From: Gnetum montanum
Taxonomy: Eukaryota; Streptophyta; Gnetopsida; Gnetales; Gnetaceae
DNA: 64,000 bases
Direction of reading: 5' to 3'
Assembly: GCA_015680685.1 (NCBI GenBank)
Contig: MNCI01017913.1
Coordinates: 890,490 to 954,489 of the forward strand
The notes beneath the pieces are model-generated. The model searched no databases and was not told the origin of the DNA. It worked only from the letters and a program-made list of their open reading frames with translations. The position numbers and the translations under genes are program-made. Within the stretch, counting starts at the first letter, position 1. The number at the start of each line of letters is the position of its first letter. Shown here one piece after another: positions 10,820 to 20,892 of this stretch.

Positions 10820-11579
10820 TGAGGAGCTTCCATGGATTCTACAATACAAACTCTCTCAAAGTTTAAAAATAGCAAATTTAAATAAGAAAACAAAAATGAA
10901 AGCTTTATTCTTACTCAAATTGAGAAATTAAATATGGAAGGAAGCACAATTTCCAAGGACATACAAGAGATTCAATCCAACTCTCGTACACTCAATTAAG
11001 CAATCAGATACACATAAGGATGATCATCAAGGCACCTTGCCAAGACTCCATCTCTCTCTACTCTTCTCTCACTCACCTCTCTCTCCCTAGACTCTCTTTA
11101 GAATCTCTTCAGACTCTCTCTTTCTTTCTCTAGATTCTCTTTATCAAATTGAAAGCCCAAGGAGCCTATTTATATCTTGTCCTCCTTGTCTTTTCATCTT
11201 CCCTCGAATTTATCATTTAATTTAATGTCCATTAAAATCTATGTAATATGTCTATGACAAATAAGAGACATATTTATTGAATGTAAGAAGTTAGAGTAGA
11301 TGTCTTCGAATCATGTGGGAGGTCTCAACAGAGATGTCTACAACATAGATCAAACATCTCACTTACAAATGGGATGTCTCCTCTACAAGGCCAAAATATA
11401 AAGATATCTATTTTAAGACTCAGAAGCTTTGAACACCTCCAAAGAAGTTCCCATAGCTCTTGAAACACCCTAAATTCATCAAAATAGCCCCAAAACACTT
11501 CCAAACAGGCTAAAACTCTAGGGAAAGATCCCATCATTGGAGAAATGTTGTTACATTGGTCTATTTGATATCCACATCA
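10820..11579 (-). repeat. J 5' LTR
   Basis: This LTR runs from TGAGGAGC at 10820 to CCACATCA at 11579, about 760 bp. Its last 430 bp match the truncated left copy. A CT-rich tract (11050-11135) lies in the middle. AGATGTCT-type motifs recur at 11250-11400. Confidence 0.8.
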
Positions 11580-11580
11580 C

Positions 11581-11704
11581 TTTCTTGGCCACCAAAGCCT
11601 ATGGTAATAGAGCCTTTAGAATGGTAAACATGGATGGGAATGAATTGGCCAACTTGGTTAGCCATTCCTATCTCAAGCCTTATTATATCTAACATAATGT
11701 TTTA
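11581..11704 (+). pseudogene. D4 integrase C-terminal tail
   Basis: One plus-strand frame reads through MVNMDGNELANLV and ends SHSYLKPYYI followed by a stop. This is the typical last segment of gypsy integrases (a small beta-rich domain ending in a LKxYY motif). It is cut on the left by the end of J at 11579. With the polypurine tract and LTR downstream it shows that J inserted into the pol gene of a plus-strand D element. Confidence 0.55.
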
Positions 11705-12780
11705 AAAGTGTAAGTCAACAATTAACATCAATGACCTTTACAATTAATAGCAAGTGATCTTGCATGATATATATATATATATATATATATATCTAGTTGG
11801 AATAATAAATGAACTATAAGTTTTTTAAATCTAATGCACATTGCATAGATCTCTCTATGTTGTAATGATAGTAACCTATGGTGGCATGGTTTACTAGTTA
11901 TCTCAGGTAGCCCTATGTAATGTATCATAACAACATCTTTTCATTGTCTTTTTTTCTTATTCTCTTGGATTTATGCTTGCAGAATGAAGCCTAGAAGTCA
12001 TTACAAAAGTGCAACTCATCATGGTAACAAGTTATCATATGACCTTGATGCATAATATTTGGTTATCTTATTCTACAGTACCAAGAGGGCTTGTTTCACA
12101 TCACTTCCATTACCTCTTCTTAAGCCACAATCCCATAATTCGATTATAACCTTCCTTACCCTAAACAACAATGATGACCTATTTTTGACATTTATGCATT
12201 GTGGTCATGTGACATCTCCTTTTTCATGCTCCACCATCAAGTTCATTGGATGTAACACATCTCATTCAATAAGAAAACCAAACTAAGTGTGGCCTTGATA
12301 ATGAAGCCTGATGAAGGTTTCATTCCAAAAAAAAATGAGGAAGCAAATTACCAAGAAGCCAAGAGGCTAATGAGGCCCAAAAGTTGGATCAACGACTTCA
12401 AACAGGTGAAGAGAGGAGCCTAATAGTTGAAGAATCCTTGGAGTAAATTTTTGGTTCCTCAAAACTATTACTAGGTGACCAACACTTTGAAGCACGAAGC
12501 ATGAAGACTACACCAATCAATGAGCATGTCATTTCCATACCATAACAATGATGTCAACATGTAGAACTCATTGTTAATCCCTGTGATAATTTCCTTGTAA
12601 CCCAATATAGCCCTTATCCTATATTACCTCATCATAATCTTATCTCATCAACACAAACACTCTTTGGCATGGTTTGACAGCTACAAGATCAAACACGAAG
12701 AGGAAACATTGGTGATGTACCTCTGGTATTATTTTTTATTCTTTGCTAATTTCTCTCAAGTTAATCCTCAAAACATCAAC
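11705..12780 (+). mobile_element. D4 3' untranslated region
   Basis: Non-coding sequence between the integrase tail and the polypurine tract. It contains an (AT)n run at about 11767-11793. The plus-strand open frame 12059-12286 is short and unrecognised. No other gene is seen. Confidence 0.45.
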
Positions 12781-12793
12781 AAAGAGGGGCCAA
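12781..12793 (+). other. D4 polypurine tract
   Basis: AAAGAGGGGCCAA stands immediately before the LTR start TGAAATACC, as expected for the plus-strand primer. Confidence 0.65.
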
Positions 12794-13907
12794 TGAAATA
12801 CCACTAACAAAATTGATGTTGCAACTCATAACCTTCACCATTAGACTTGACCTAGGATTCTATTATAAAATGTAAGGTTTATGGTTCACAAGCTACAATC
12901 TCGAATACTTTATGGTTCATAAGTTATTATTACCTCACTTCCCAAGTAGAAAAAGTTATTTCATGTATGTATTTAAGCTTGGAAAGGATGAAAATGCCTT
13001 GGAAATTACTAAATTCAAATTTTTCATGGTTTTTATGTTAGTCAAAGTAAGTAATATGTTGGAACCACCTACAACCAATGTAGAAATTGTTGGTCTTTCA
13101 TTTTCACAGCAAGGCAAGTGTATTTTCCATGGAAGCCGGTGTAGCTTTCCCAAGGCCAAAATATGTTTTAACGCCAACATAATTTTTATAGCACCTAGCA
13201 TATTTTTAATGGCCTTTATACATCAAACTTACCAAAAATGGGAAAATACTTTGGAGTTGATGACCTCCCACACCTACAAGTTATAGCAACTTGTCAGTAA
13301 TCATGATAGGAAATTTGTAGCACCAAATTAAACACTAATGGCCTATTTAAACCAAGTTTCAACACATTGAAAAGGCTTTTTGCCAAATTTGCATTTAGTT
13401 GAGCATAGAGACTCTCAGAGAATTACATAATAGAAAAAATTCAAACAGACATTCATCATTATAACACCCAAATGAAGTAGATCTATACTTAGGAACTAGC
13501 AAGGAGATTCAAGAGTGGAACTTTGAAGCACCTAGATCATGGAGCTGATTGCAAGATGCACTCTACTGATTTTACCAAGACAGCAACCATCTCTCACACA
13601 ACTCTTTGTGCATCTTAAGCACAAAACTTGTACTCTCTCTCAAACTTTTATATCTGTAACATTTTATTATTTTGATAAAATTTGTAGTTCATTTCCTTTA
13701 TGCAAGTTTATTTCCTTATTTCTCTTGGTTAGATCTACATTTTACATTCAATTTGATTAAACCATTTTACAATTTTAAGTCCCTAGATAATAAACAAGAC
13801 CATCCAAGGTGCTTCAAATCCCTTTTTTGATGCTTGTGGGATTCAAGGTTAAAGTGTTTCACCTAGGATTTTAGTATTTCTAGCACTAAATTTTTCAAGT
13901 GTTACAA
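12794..13907 (+). repeat. D4 3' LTR
   Basis: It begins TGAAATACCACTAAC and matches D5 (44178 onward and 51818-52670) along most of its length, ending near 13907. It is about 1114 bp. It is not followed by the D primer-binding motif, consistent with being a 3' LTR. Open frames 12912-13286 and 13539-13760 lie within it and are chance frames. Confidence 0.75.
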
Positions 13908-14689
13908 TGATGGAGCCTCTAGGTAGTGCATGGTACCAATCCAAGGCATTTCTAGTTAGCAACATTAGAAAATTACACATTACAATATGGGGTTGAGATT
14001 GCAATAACCAGCATCCAAAACAAAAGGTAATGAGATTTGAGTTAGGGTTACCTTTACCATTGTATTTAGAGAAGCAGAGAATTGGAATGACTATGGGGAG
14101 TGTTATATGTAAGACAGTAGAACTAACGGGGCTGTCTTAATAGAAATTCATAATTTTCACCATCTAGCTAGTGGAGACCTTAAGCTCATGTACCTCTTCG
14201 ATGAGGTCTTGGATCATTTGGAAAGCTTGATCCAAGCTTTGTGGCATTCCTGCAGGTTATGAAGTTTGAACTAATGGTTGTGGGGAAAGTTGGATGGCCT
14301 AGGGCTACATAATTGACATTGGTATGCATGGGAGGGATTACATAATCATATTCATAGGGGGATTAAACAAGGAGAAGAAGTTTGGGTTAGAACATGTAGA
14401 GCAAAGAGAACAGAGGAGATATGAGAAGACTGTAATGCTTGGGGTCTCAAAGAGGGGTCCACTAGGATGGGGAAAGGAGATGGTGTGAAGAACACCATCG
14501 GTAATGGTCACACAGAACAAGGTTGGGTTATGAACAATGTTGTTGAGAACAAGGATGTAAAAGGAAATACTAACTAAGATTGTGTTGGCACATTTTGGCC
14601 ACTTCATGGAACAGGAATTTGCAGATCGAAGCAAGCAATGAAGGAAGCAATCAAGGGTCTACGTATTCATGTAGTAGCAGGTCTGGTCT
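13908..14689. other. Unassigned 0.8 kb
   Basis: No LTR family or protein was recognised. A minus-strand open frame of 98 codons (14338-14634) has no feature that I can interpret. Confidence 0.4.
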
Positions 14690-14935
14690 GTGTGCTGGGT
14701 TGTCATAGATTTTTGTGGGTTTGATTTGTGGAATGCTGGAAATTGTCTTTGGGTTATGCGTTATCTAAGAGTCATCATCACAAGGAGAAGGTGGAGCAAC
14801 CATGGCTCAAGTCTGAAGAATTCCACAACAGTTACTAAAATGGATTCTTCTCACAAATCAAAAGCTACCAGTAACTCTCTGTCCAAGCATTGTCCGTTAC
14901 AATACCGCATAACCAAAGGCTCCAGAATATGAAAC
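14690..14935 (+). other. Unrecognised open frame, low-copy region
   Basis: An 80-codon frame rich in Ser, Thr and Arg at the start of a CpG-richer stretch. It lies just upstream of the HSP90 promoter remnant and may be old intergenic sequence. No function is proposed. Confidence 0.2.
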
Positions 14936-14965
14936 ATTGTTTTGGATAATGCCCTGCGTAACTGA

Positions 14966-15050
14966 AGGCTCGAGATTTCTAAAATTTATTCCTGATGGTT
15001 CAAGACCTTTGAAGGACTTTTGAAGCTTTCGTTCTCATGTCCCTATAAAG
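14966..15050 (+). promoter_or_regulatory. Promoter remnant of HSP90 copy
   Basis: A CCCTATAAAGG TATA box lies at about 15041-15050, 157 bases before the ATG. Upstream are GAGATTTC (near 14971) and further GAA/TTC units (GAAGCTTTC near 15022), which resemble degenerate heat-shock elements. Their presence means the copy is not a processed retrocopy. Confidence 0.45.
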
Positions 15051-15206
15051 GCAACGATAACCCGTTTTAGATTACAATCAGAACTAGATTTTGCACCTGC
15101 GAATTTTGTTTACTTCTTTTGCGATTTGCAAGCCAAAGCTTTTGTATTTTGGAAACGCTTTTCTTGTACAAGTACTATTGATTTGGAAGTGCGAGCATTC
15201 GAGACA

Positions 15207-15350
15207 ATGGCCACCGCTGATGTTTCGATGGGCGAAGTTGAAACCTTTGCGTTCCAGGCTAAGATTAATTAGCTACTTAGCCTCATTATCAACACCTTCT
15301 ACTCCAACAGAAGAGACCATGAAGAATTCGGTCTGATTAGCTCTGCAAAA
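15207..15350 (+). pseudogene. HSP90: HSP90 (cytosolic) N-terminal fragment, pseudogene
   Basis: From the ATG at 15207 the frame reads MATADVSMGEVETFAFQA, then IN, a stop where a Gln codon is normal, then LLSLIINTFYSN. This is the hallmark start of plant cytosolic HSP90 (HSP83 type), the ATP-dependent chaperone of the GHKL family. After about 42 residues similarity fades around the ELIS segment that contains the ATP-binding Asn, and the reading ends in stops by 15350. Full-length HSP90 is about 700 residues, so more than 90 percent is absent. The 5' leader and TATA box are kept. The most likely origin is a truncated DNA-level duplication; the fragment cannot make a working chaperone. Confidence 0.85.
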
Positions 15351-15577
15351 ATCTCAAGAGGTTAGGTGCAACATTCACACTCTCCCATCTCTAGAAATAG
15401 TAGATCAGGGATATTGCTCCGAGTTGGAGGCAAACTGAATAAACGTGCTCACAAATATGAAGTCACTCCAATTCCTTTACCTCGATGACTGTCCATGCCT
15501 TATTCAAAGATGGAAAAAATAGAAAAATCTGTGGTGCTGTGTTTTCATTTCAATTTTAATTTTGATGGAAACGGTGA

Positions 15578-15967
15578 CGAAGAAGGGCTCGCTGTTGCTG
15601 TTATTCCTGGTCTGGTGTTGCTACAGTATCGAGATCTCACAAGGTTCTATCTTCCCGACAACTGCATGCATACCTACACAAAGGGCTGGCATCTTACAGT
15701 GATTTCACTGACATTGATCAAGACGAAGCCTCCATACCGCTATTACAGTTTGCTGTATTGCTAGCCTCCAGGCGGTGCCAAGAAAAGCACCGCGTCCACG
15801 GCGAAATACAAGATAAGCGGAAAACGTATCTTCTGAAGGCTGCATTGGATGAAGTCCATGCTAGGGCCGGGATTGCAGTGCAAGCAGTGGTAATGTCTTC
15901 ATCAAGAAGAATGTCCCAGTCACTGTCCCAGCAGATCAGGAGCTCGGTTCCACGCTCTCGCCTTTGA
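15578..15967 (+). CDS. Unrecognised 129-codon open frame
   Basis: One plus-strand frame is open from 15578 to the TGA at 15965, without an early Met (first Met at 15758). It contains QLHAYLHKGLASYSDFTD and LLQFAVLLASRRCQEK, a plausibly alpha-helical, soluble sequence with balanced composition unlike the surrounding AT-rich chance frames. Codon use is mixed and CpG is present. It may be an exon or a pseudogene fragment of a low-copy gene. No splice sites were assigned, and the overlapping minus-strand frame 15718-16026 cannot be excluded. Confidence 0.3.
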   Translation, partial: RRRARCCCYSWSGVATVSRSHKVLSSRQLHAYLHKGLASYSDFTDIDQDEASIPLLQFAVLLASRRCQEKHRVHGEIQDKRKTYLLKAALDEVHARAGIAVQAVVMSSSRRMSQSLSQQIRSSVPRSRL

Positions 15968-15969
15968 AT

Positions 15970-16390
15970 CTCATCATGTCCGCAGGCATGAATTCTTTCG
16001 ATTTTACTAGAGAACACATCGTGCATGCTGCCCTTGATTTTTCTGTGTCTACACCGTTTGCCATTATTGCATCTACCAAGCTCTACTACTGCATGGAATG
16101 ATCAACCATTTCGTGGAAACGCTGGCTCCATGCCCACGCCAACTCCTATGGTTGCAGTTTCGGTAGAGCCGTTGCTGGAGACAGAGATGGCGTTCTACAA
16201 CTGCTGCCGATAACGACGATTATGGTGGTGGCAGTTCTTGGTTGTTACAGCCAAATAGAAAGACGCCGAAACAGGAAGAGGTTTGGCAGTAGCCACAGCC
16301 ATAAGACAGGCCGTTTCTAAGCTAAACATGGACATAAACGTGGATGTTGATATTGCCGATATTTCACTCGCTTTTCCTTCCACCAAACCT
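15970..16390. other. Low-copy-looking DNA without a recognised gene
   Basis: CpG-containing sequence continuing from the previous frame. Short frames exist on both strands (16025-16213 plus, 16195-16386 minus), but none is recognised. Confidence 0.3.
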
Positions 16391-16394
16391 TTTT

Positions 16395-16413
16395 AATCAA
16401 ATTTAATTTGATT
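16395..16413. repeat. Perfect palindrome, 19 bp
   Basis: AATCAAATT-T-AATTTGATT, an exact inverted repeat with a one-base centre at the left edge of the G LTR region. It is AT-rich and may be chance. Confidence 0.6.
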
Positions 16414-16745
16414 TTTGTTTTTGCTTTGTTTAAGAAAGAAGTAAAGGGTATATTGTTATTATTTCAAAAGGAAAGAGAAGTTATAAGGTAGTTATTCAAT
16501 ATTATATGTATGGAACAAGTGTCCTTTACAATTTTTAAATATCATGGTGGTGATAACTTCCCCTTGGTGGTTACAACTAAATTTCAATTTCCCATGGTAC
16601 TTATAACCACCAAATAGGACACTTGGGAACCATAGCTTTTTAATCTTTGAAGTGGTTGTAACTACAAGGGCCACTTGGCAACTAAAAGGCCACTTGTCAA
16701 CTGCATGGGACACGTGTCAACTACAACTTGTTTCTCTCCATGGTG

Positions 16746-16820
16746 AACACTTGGCAACTAGATGAAGACACTTGGCAACTGAATGAAGACACTTGGCCAT
16801 GGAATAGGACACTTGTCCAT
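16746..16820 (+). repeat. Tandem ACACTTGGCAACT units in G upstream region
   Basis: At least three units of about 21 bp (starting near 16746, 16767 and 16789) share ACACTTGGCMA. Related CACTTG and one CACGTG (near 16709) occur through 16510-16820. They lie upstream of the G TATA box, so they are candidate enhancer repeats. Confidence 0.6.
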
Positions 16821-17196
16821 TGTAGCTTTTTTATCTCTATGGTGGTTAAACCACCCAAGATATTTTGTAACTTCCCTACCTACCTTTGAACCCTATAAAA
16901 AGGCTTCAGGGGTCAAGGAGGAGGAATCATATACATCACATTGTGTCTCACACATCACAGTTGGGATCTTGGAAGATTTGTAAAAAAGATTGCTTGTAAG
17001 ATGGCTTACTAGAGTAAAGATTTCAGCCTCTTTGTCATGGTCCTGTGAGTTATGCATTTCATTTTTTATTTTGTTTAAATTGTTTAGCTAGTGGTTTAGA
17101 TAGTATCATCCTTGGCAAGTAATTTTGGGATTTTTAGATTGCTCTTACTGTTCTTGTTGCCCGATAGAAATTTCTATTAAAATTTTTCCATAGAAG

Positions 17197-17243
17197 NNNN
17201 NNNNNNNNNNNNNNNNNNNNNNNNNNNNNNNNNNNNNNNNNNN
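17197..17243. other. Assembly gap, 47 N
   Basis: The inverted copy of G has about 390 bp between the same flanks (60407-60798), so either the gap length is nominal or this copy is shorter. Confidence 0.95.
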
Positions 17244-17764
17244 TATTGAATTTGGGATAACTTTATTACGAAGTGTTTACTCGTGTCATTTTACCTTGTT
17301 CAAATATTTGAGGTCTACACAAATCTACTTTCTTTTCTTTTTTGCTTATTTCCATCGAATCTTGCTCTATTTCTAGTTTTCTTGTGGAACTCTCTTTCTC
17401 TGGGGAAAATTAGGAGTAGATTGCGGAGTTGTGCTCAAATGTTTTTGCAAAATTTTATTTGTTACAAGTAGGTATTATAAGGACCGCATAGACTAGACAT
17501 TTGAACAAAATAGGAAATTTTCAACAACTCACAGTACTTGGCAAAGTTGGCTGGATCTCTTTAAAGTAAGTCATTTGTAGTTTACACGCAACGCAATCGT
17601 TACATTTCTCACAACCGCATGCCGCAACAGCACACACACATACTCACATTAACTACTGAGTTTATTTGAAGGTATCTGGGCCTTGGTGTTGCCAGAGACC
17701 AGCAGGCACCTAAATCTTGTTCGAGGACACTCGTTGGCGGTCGCGTCCCAAACGGTCACCAACA

Positions 17765-17868
17765 GATTGGTATGCAATGAAAACAAGTGTCAAGGTAAAC
17801 ATGGTCAGTAATAAGGAAGTAGACTAAGGAACCTGATTCATAGAGAACAGTGGAGGTACAAAGTTATG
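17765..17868. other. Junction between LTR G and D3
   Basis: About 100 bp that begin GATTGGTATGC. It is unclear whether they belong to the element carrying LTR G or to D3. Confidence 0.3.
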
Positions 17869-18287
17869 AATGGTTGCCTTTAGAGTCAATCATTGTAAGA
17901 GGTCCCCCATGAATGTATCAGGTCCATACTCTACTCCAAACTCTTCTTGCTTTTCTTGGTTCTAGCTATTTTCCACACTTGTCTCCTCTAGCTCTACCAA
18001 TTATGCTAGGATACACATATGAAAATCTATTATTTCATTATGATCATAAGGAAAGGGAATATACTCTTTCATATTTTAGTGAATGATCTTAAATTCCCAT
18101 CTACACTTTGATTCTATGTGTGGGATGGGAGGTCATCTTGGATCTAAGAATAAATACAGTTATAATATTCTTTATTAATGTTTGTATAAGATGGGTCTCG
18201 TCCCATCTATTGAAGGGATTGCCTATGTTCTACCATAGCTAGATCCTCAAGATCATAAATATGGATAGATTCTTGGTTAGATTTCAT
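17869..18287 (-). pseudogene. D3 gag N-terminal region, decayed
   Basis: Read leftwards from an ATG near 18287, it contains KSNQESIHIYDLEDLAMVEH. This parallels D5 NQDAMRIYDPKYPTIAKRR and D2 HDAIHVYDPKDPIVIERR, and weaker matches continue to about 17870 through stops. It is therefore the gag start of a minus-strand D element. Its primer-binding site and LTR lie 18.6 kb to the right (36902-38037), beyond the A/A' insertion. Confidence 0.6.
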
Positions 18288-18369
18288 GTATATGAAGTTG
18301 TGTGGTAAAAAAATGGAATGATGAAAAGGAATAAAAGGTGTAAGACAAATGTATGAAAATCCTAACTTA

Positions 18370-18610
18370 TGAACTATAATGTGCGAGAGTTTCAAGTTGT
18401 GAAAATATCAAAATATAAGCTAACATGTGAAAATATCAAAATATAAGCTAACTTGTGAAAATCTTAACTTGTGAGAAACTCTAATGCATTAAGATAACTT
18501 GTGAAAATCTCCACTTATGAAAAAACCCAATCTATCAAGCTAACTTATGAGAGTTCTAACTTGTTAATGTGCTAACATATTAAGAGTTTCAACTTGTGAA
18601 ACTCTATTGT
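18370..18610 (+). repeat. Degenerate AACTTGTGAAAAT repeat
   Basis: At least eight irregular copies of AACTTGTGAAA or close variants, including a near-perfect doublet of about 34 bp near 18395-18462. They lie in the D3 leader. Function is unknown. Confidence 0.65.
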
Positions 18611-18659
18611 ATTAACTACAACTACAATGAAAAATTAAAAAAATTTCACAAAATTTTTG

Positions 18660-18717
18660 AACATTTAGCTATGTTAGAAAAATAGAAAATTGGCTTCAAC
18701 ATATGTAGCTAAATGTA
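18660..18717. repeat. Inverted repeat beside A' LTR
   Basis: ACATTTAGCTATGTT and its near reverse complement AACATATGTAGCTAAATGT face each other across about 22 bases. They end exactly where the A' LTR starts. Confidence 0.55.
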
Positions 18718-19508
18718 TCATGAGTGGCGAGGTACCCCTATGCCTAACCATATGAATCACTAAGGCATTTACATGTGATCTAATCGAATTCCATAGACCT
18801 ATAGTTCTCTAGTACACTAGCTCTTCTAGGAAGTGAAATGGGTGTTTCCAACTACACTTGTGAGGCACAAGGGTATGGTTTAAGTGTAATTGAGGTACAT
18901 GATTTTTCTTATTTTATGTTTTATAAATTTCATCACCTACAACAAGAATGAAAGGTAAAGTAATTGAAGATCTAATTCATCCACTACCTAGCTAGCCTAA
19001 CACAAGTAACCACCCCACTTTCCTGGACACATCCTGAACACATATAGCACTACTGGGCTATCAAACATTAAGTGTTGCTAGGTTACCAAGTGTTGTATGT
19101 ATGCTCAAAATGGTTGTGCTTTCGTTCATTAATAACTAGAAATAAATTACTTAATTCAAATGCATTTAAGTAGGAAGCATGAAAGTAAAGTGCATTAAAA
19201 GAAATATTAATCTATTCTCAGTGCTACAAGCATTGTCAAAAGAGTTTATTTTATCCCTGTCACACTATTGTGCTTAGGTACATCAATGCTCAAACAAAGA
19301 ACCATACACACTTCGAATCCTTTTGTAGGCACTCAAAAAATATTCTAACTTGGGAGAAGATAAACTACAAGAGCTTCACTACTTTGACTAAAAAATGACC
19401 AAAAAACTGATTCCAAATCGGGAGCCCAAGTGTTATATTTATGGCCCAATGTATATCCCCCAACATCAGATACCCAACATCGCAATGACTAGAAAAGTAG
19501 AAGAATCA
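18718..19508 (-). repeat. A' 3' LTR
   Basis: It is clearly homologous along its length to the A LTR at 35642-36483, with small indels and many transitions. Its right end abuts TACCCCCATGA, the same polypurine-tract sequence (reverse) that abuts the B LTR at 23296. This fixes it as a 3' LTR of a minus-strand element. Confidence 0.85.
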
Positions 19509-19520
19509 TACCCCCATGAT
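19509..19520 (-). other. A' polypurine tract
   Basis: The minus strand reads TCATGGGGGTA directly before the LTR start, identical in core to the B tract. Confidence 0.65.
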
Positions 19521-20669
19521 TGCATGAAAACTTTTCCTTTAATGTACAAGAGAAGGAACACGCTCTTTAGAAAATATATTAGGTAGGTACAAGATTATTG
19601 ATTGACATAAAATTGACTCAAATGGAACCACAAACTCTAAGTGCCCAAGTGTACTGAGTTACAACCTTTTACAAAATTATGTGTTCATGATAAAGAAGTG
19701 AACACCCTGGATAACATTGACATCCAATGCCTCTTGGTAGTAGAAGAATAAGAGAGAAGATCCAATGATCTTGAATGGTCCTCATTGTGTGGTACTGCCA
19801 CATCATCCTCAATGAAGATAGTCTCTCTTCCAATCCATATTTCCCACTACAATCACAACTAAATCATGAATTAGCATGCAATGTGTAACACATAGCTATC
19901 AAATGCATTGTCTCATCAATGGTTACCCTTAGCTAGGTTGTGATTATGGTTGATTGGTTCCTTGAGTAGTGTTAGCAAGAAGGTTGGCAAATAGGGTAAA
20001 ATAGATAAGTGGTCCATTAAATTTGAAAAATTTTAACACAAGGAAATATTTGAAAAGGGTGTAAGAATTCACAATAATAAAAAGGAAAGTTCATTGAAAA
20101 ATTCTGTGAAGATGTGCACAATTGGATGTCATTGATGGGGTAAACAAAAAGAATTTGATTATATGAGTGTCTAAGGATAGAGAACTTAACTAACCTAACC
20201 AAAAGATATGCAAGTGGGTCCTCCCCAAAGTAGGCACAGGCCTTTTATGCCCTTGTATAACTTCAAAATAAAGAGTCCATGGGCTCTGTGGATGATTAAT
20301 GGTTACAAAATTTAAGTACAAAAAAAGGGAAAGAAACTAACTAAGAATTCTGACACATCAAACCAAGACATCAAACCAAAACATGAAACCGATAGTGAGG
20401 TGAAACATGTAAAGCATATATGGATGATAGAGAGTGGAATGGAGTTCCTAATTAAGGTCACATGAAGTCCCTTATGGATTTTCTGGTTAAATGACTTGAT
20501 AGGATTCATCCTTAGTCCAAATAAAAACCAACCATGTTCAATGACTTCTAATCATCATTCTAAGACCAATTAATCCATTGAGACACAAGAGTGCTCTCAC
20601 AAAACAACCATCATTTATTATTAGAGAAGAAGTAGGAAGTGAGAAAGAGCCTTAGTTAGAGGGGATGAG
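19521..20669 (-). mobile_element. A' internal region, non-coding
   Basis: Only 1.15 kb separates the A' polypurine tract and primer-binding site, so all coding parts are missing. A block at 20205-20285 (AAGTGGGTCCTCCCCAAAG and onward) is shared with 27120-27200 of element B. No gene is seen; minus frames 20017-20202 and 20312-20509 are chance. Confidence 0.6.
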
Positions 20670-20687
20670 TCCCTGATAGTGGCACCA
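20670..20687 (-). other. A' primer-binding site, tRNA-Asp type
   Basis: The minus strand reads TGGTGCCACTATCAGGGA. It aligns with the known plant gypsy tRNA-Asp site TGGCGCCGTTGCCGGGGA, with most differences explained by transitions. Confidence 0.7.
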
Positions 20688-20688
20688 A

Positions 20689-20889
20689 TGATGAGCAGTG
20701 AGGTACCCCTACACCCAACCATGAATCACTAAGGTTTTTACATGCTATCTAGTCGAATTTTGTGGACATATAGTTCTCTAGTATACTGACTTTCTCTTGG
20801 AAGTGACATAGGCATTGAGAACATTTTTTGTCTTCCCAACTACACTTGTGAGGCTCAATGGTATGGTTTAAGTATAATTGAGGTATATG
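20689..20889 (-). repeat. A' 5' LTR remnant, 3' part only
   Basis: It matches the first 250 bp of the A LTR from 35642 (minus-strand 3' end), with a few small gaps. It then stops abruptly at about 20889, where A integrase sequence begins. The rest of this LTR and the true 3' LTR of A are absent. Confidence 0.75.
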
Positions 20890-20892
20890 TGT

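Larger units (their letters stand above)
16440..17764 (+). repeat. LTR G, plus copy (contains gap)
   Basis: It matches 60161 to about 61490 in reverse orientation: TATA box region, the block around GGTCCTGTGAGTTATGC, and the last 200 bp ending GTCACCAACA. The left edge is approximate because the upstream part diverges. TTGGTAT follows the right end, which could be the start of a tRNA-Met primer site of a copia element, but no coding region follows. The TATA box is at about 16894. Confidence 0.7.

Noticed and set aside
17660-17740. tRNA-like or SINE A/B boxes in the conserved end of LTR G
   Set aside because: TGTTCGAGG resembles a B box, but spacing and the rest of the pattern do not fit, and LTR boundaries explain the block.
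18370-18610. CRISPR-like array
   Set aside because: Repeats are irregular in length and spacing, and the context is plant retroelement DNA.
18713-18717. Target-site duplication of the A/A' composite (ATGTA versus ACATA)
   Set aside because: Only three of five bases agree, so I mention it but do not rely on it.
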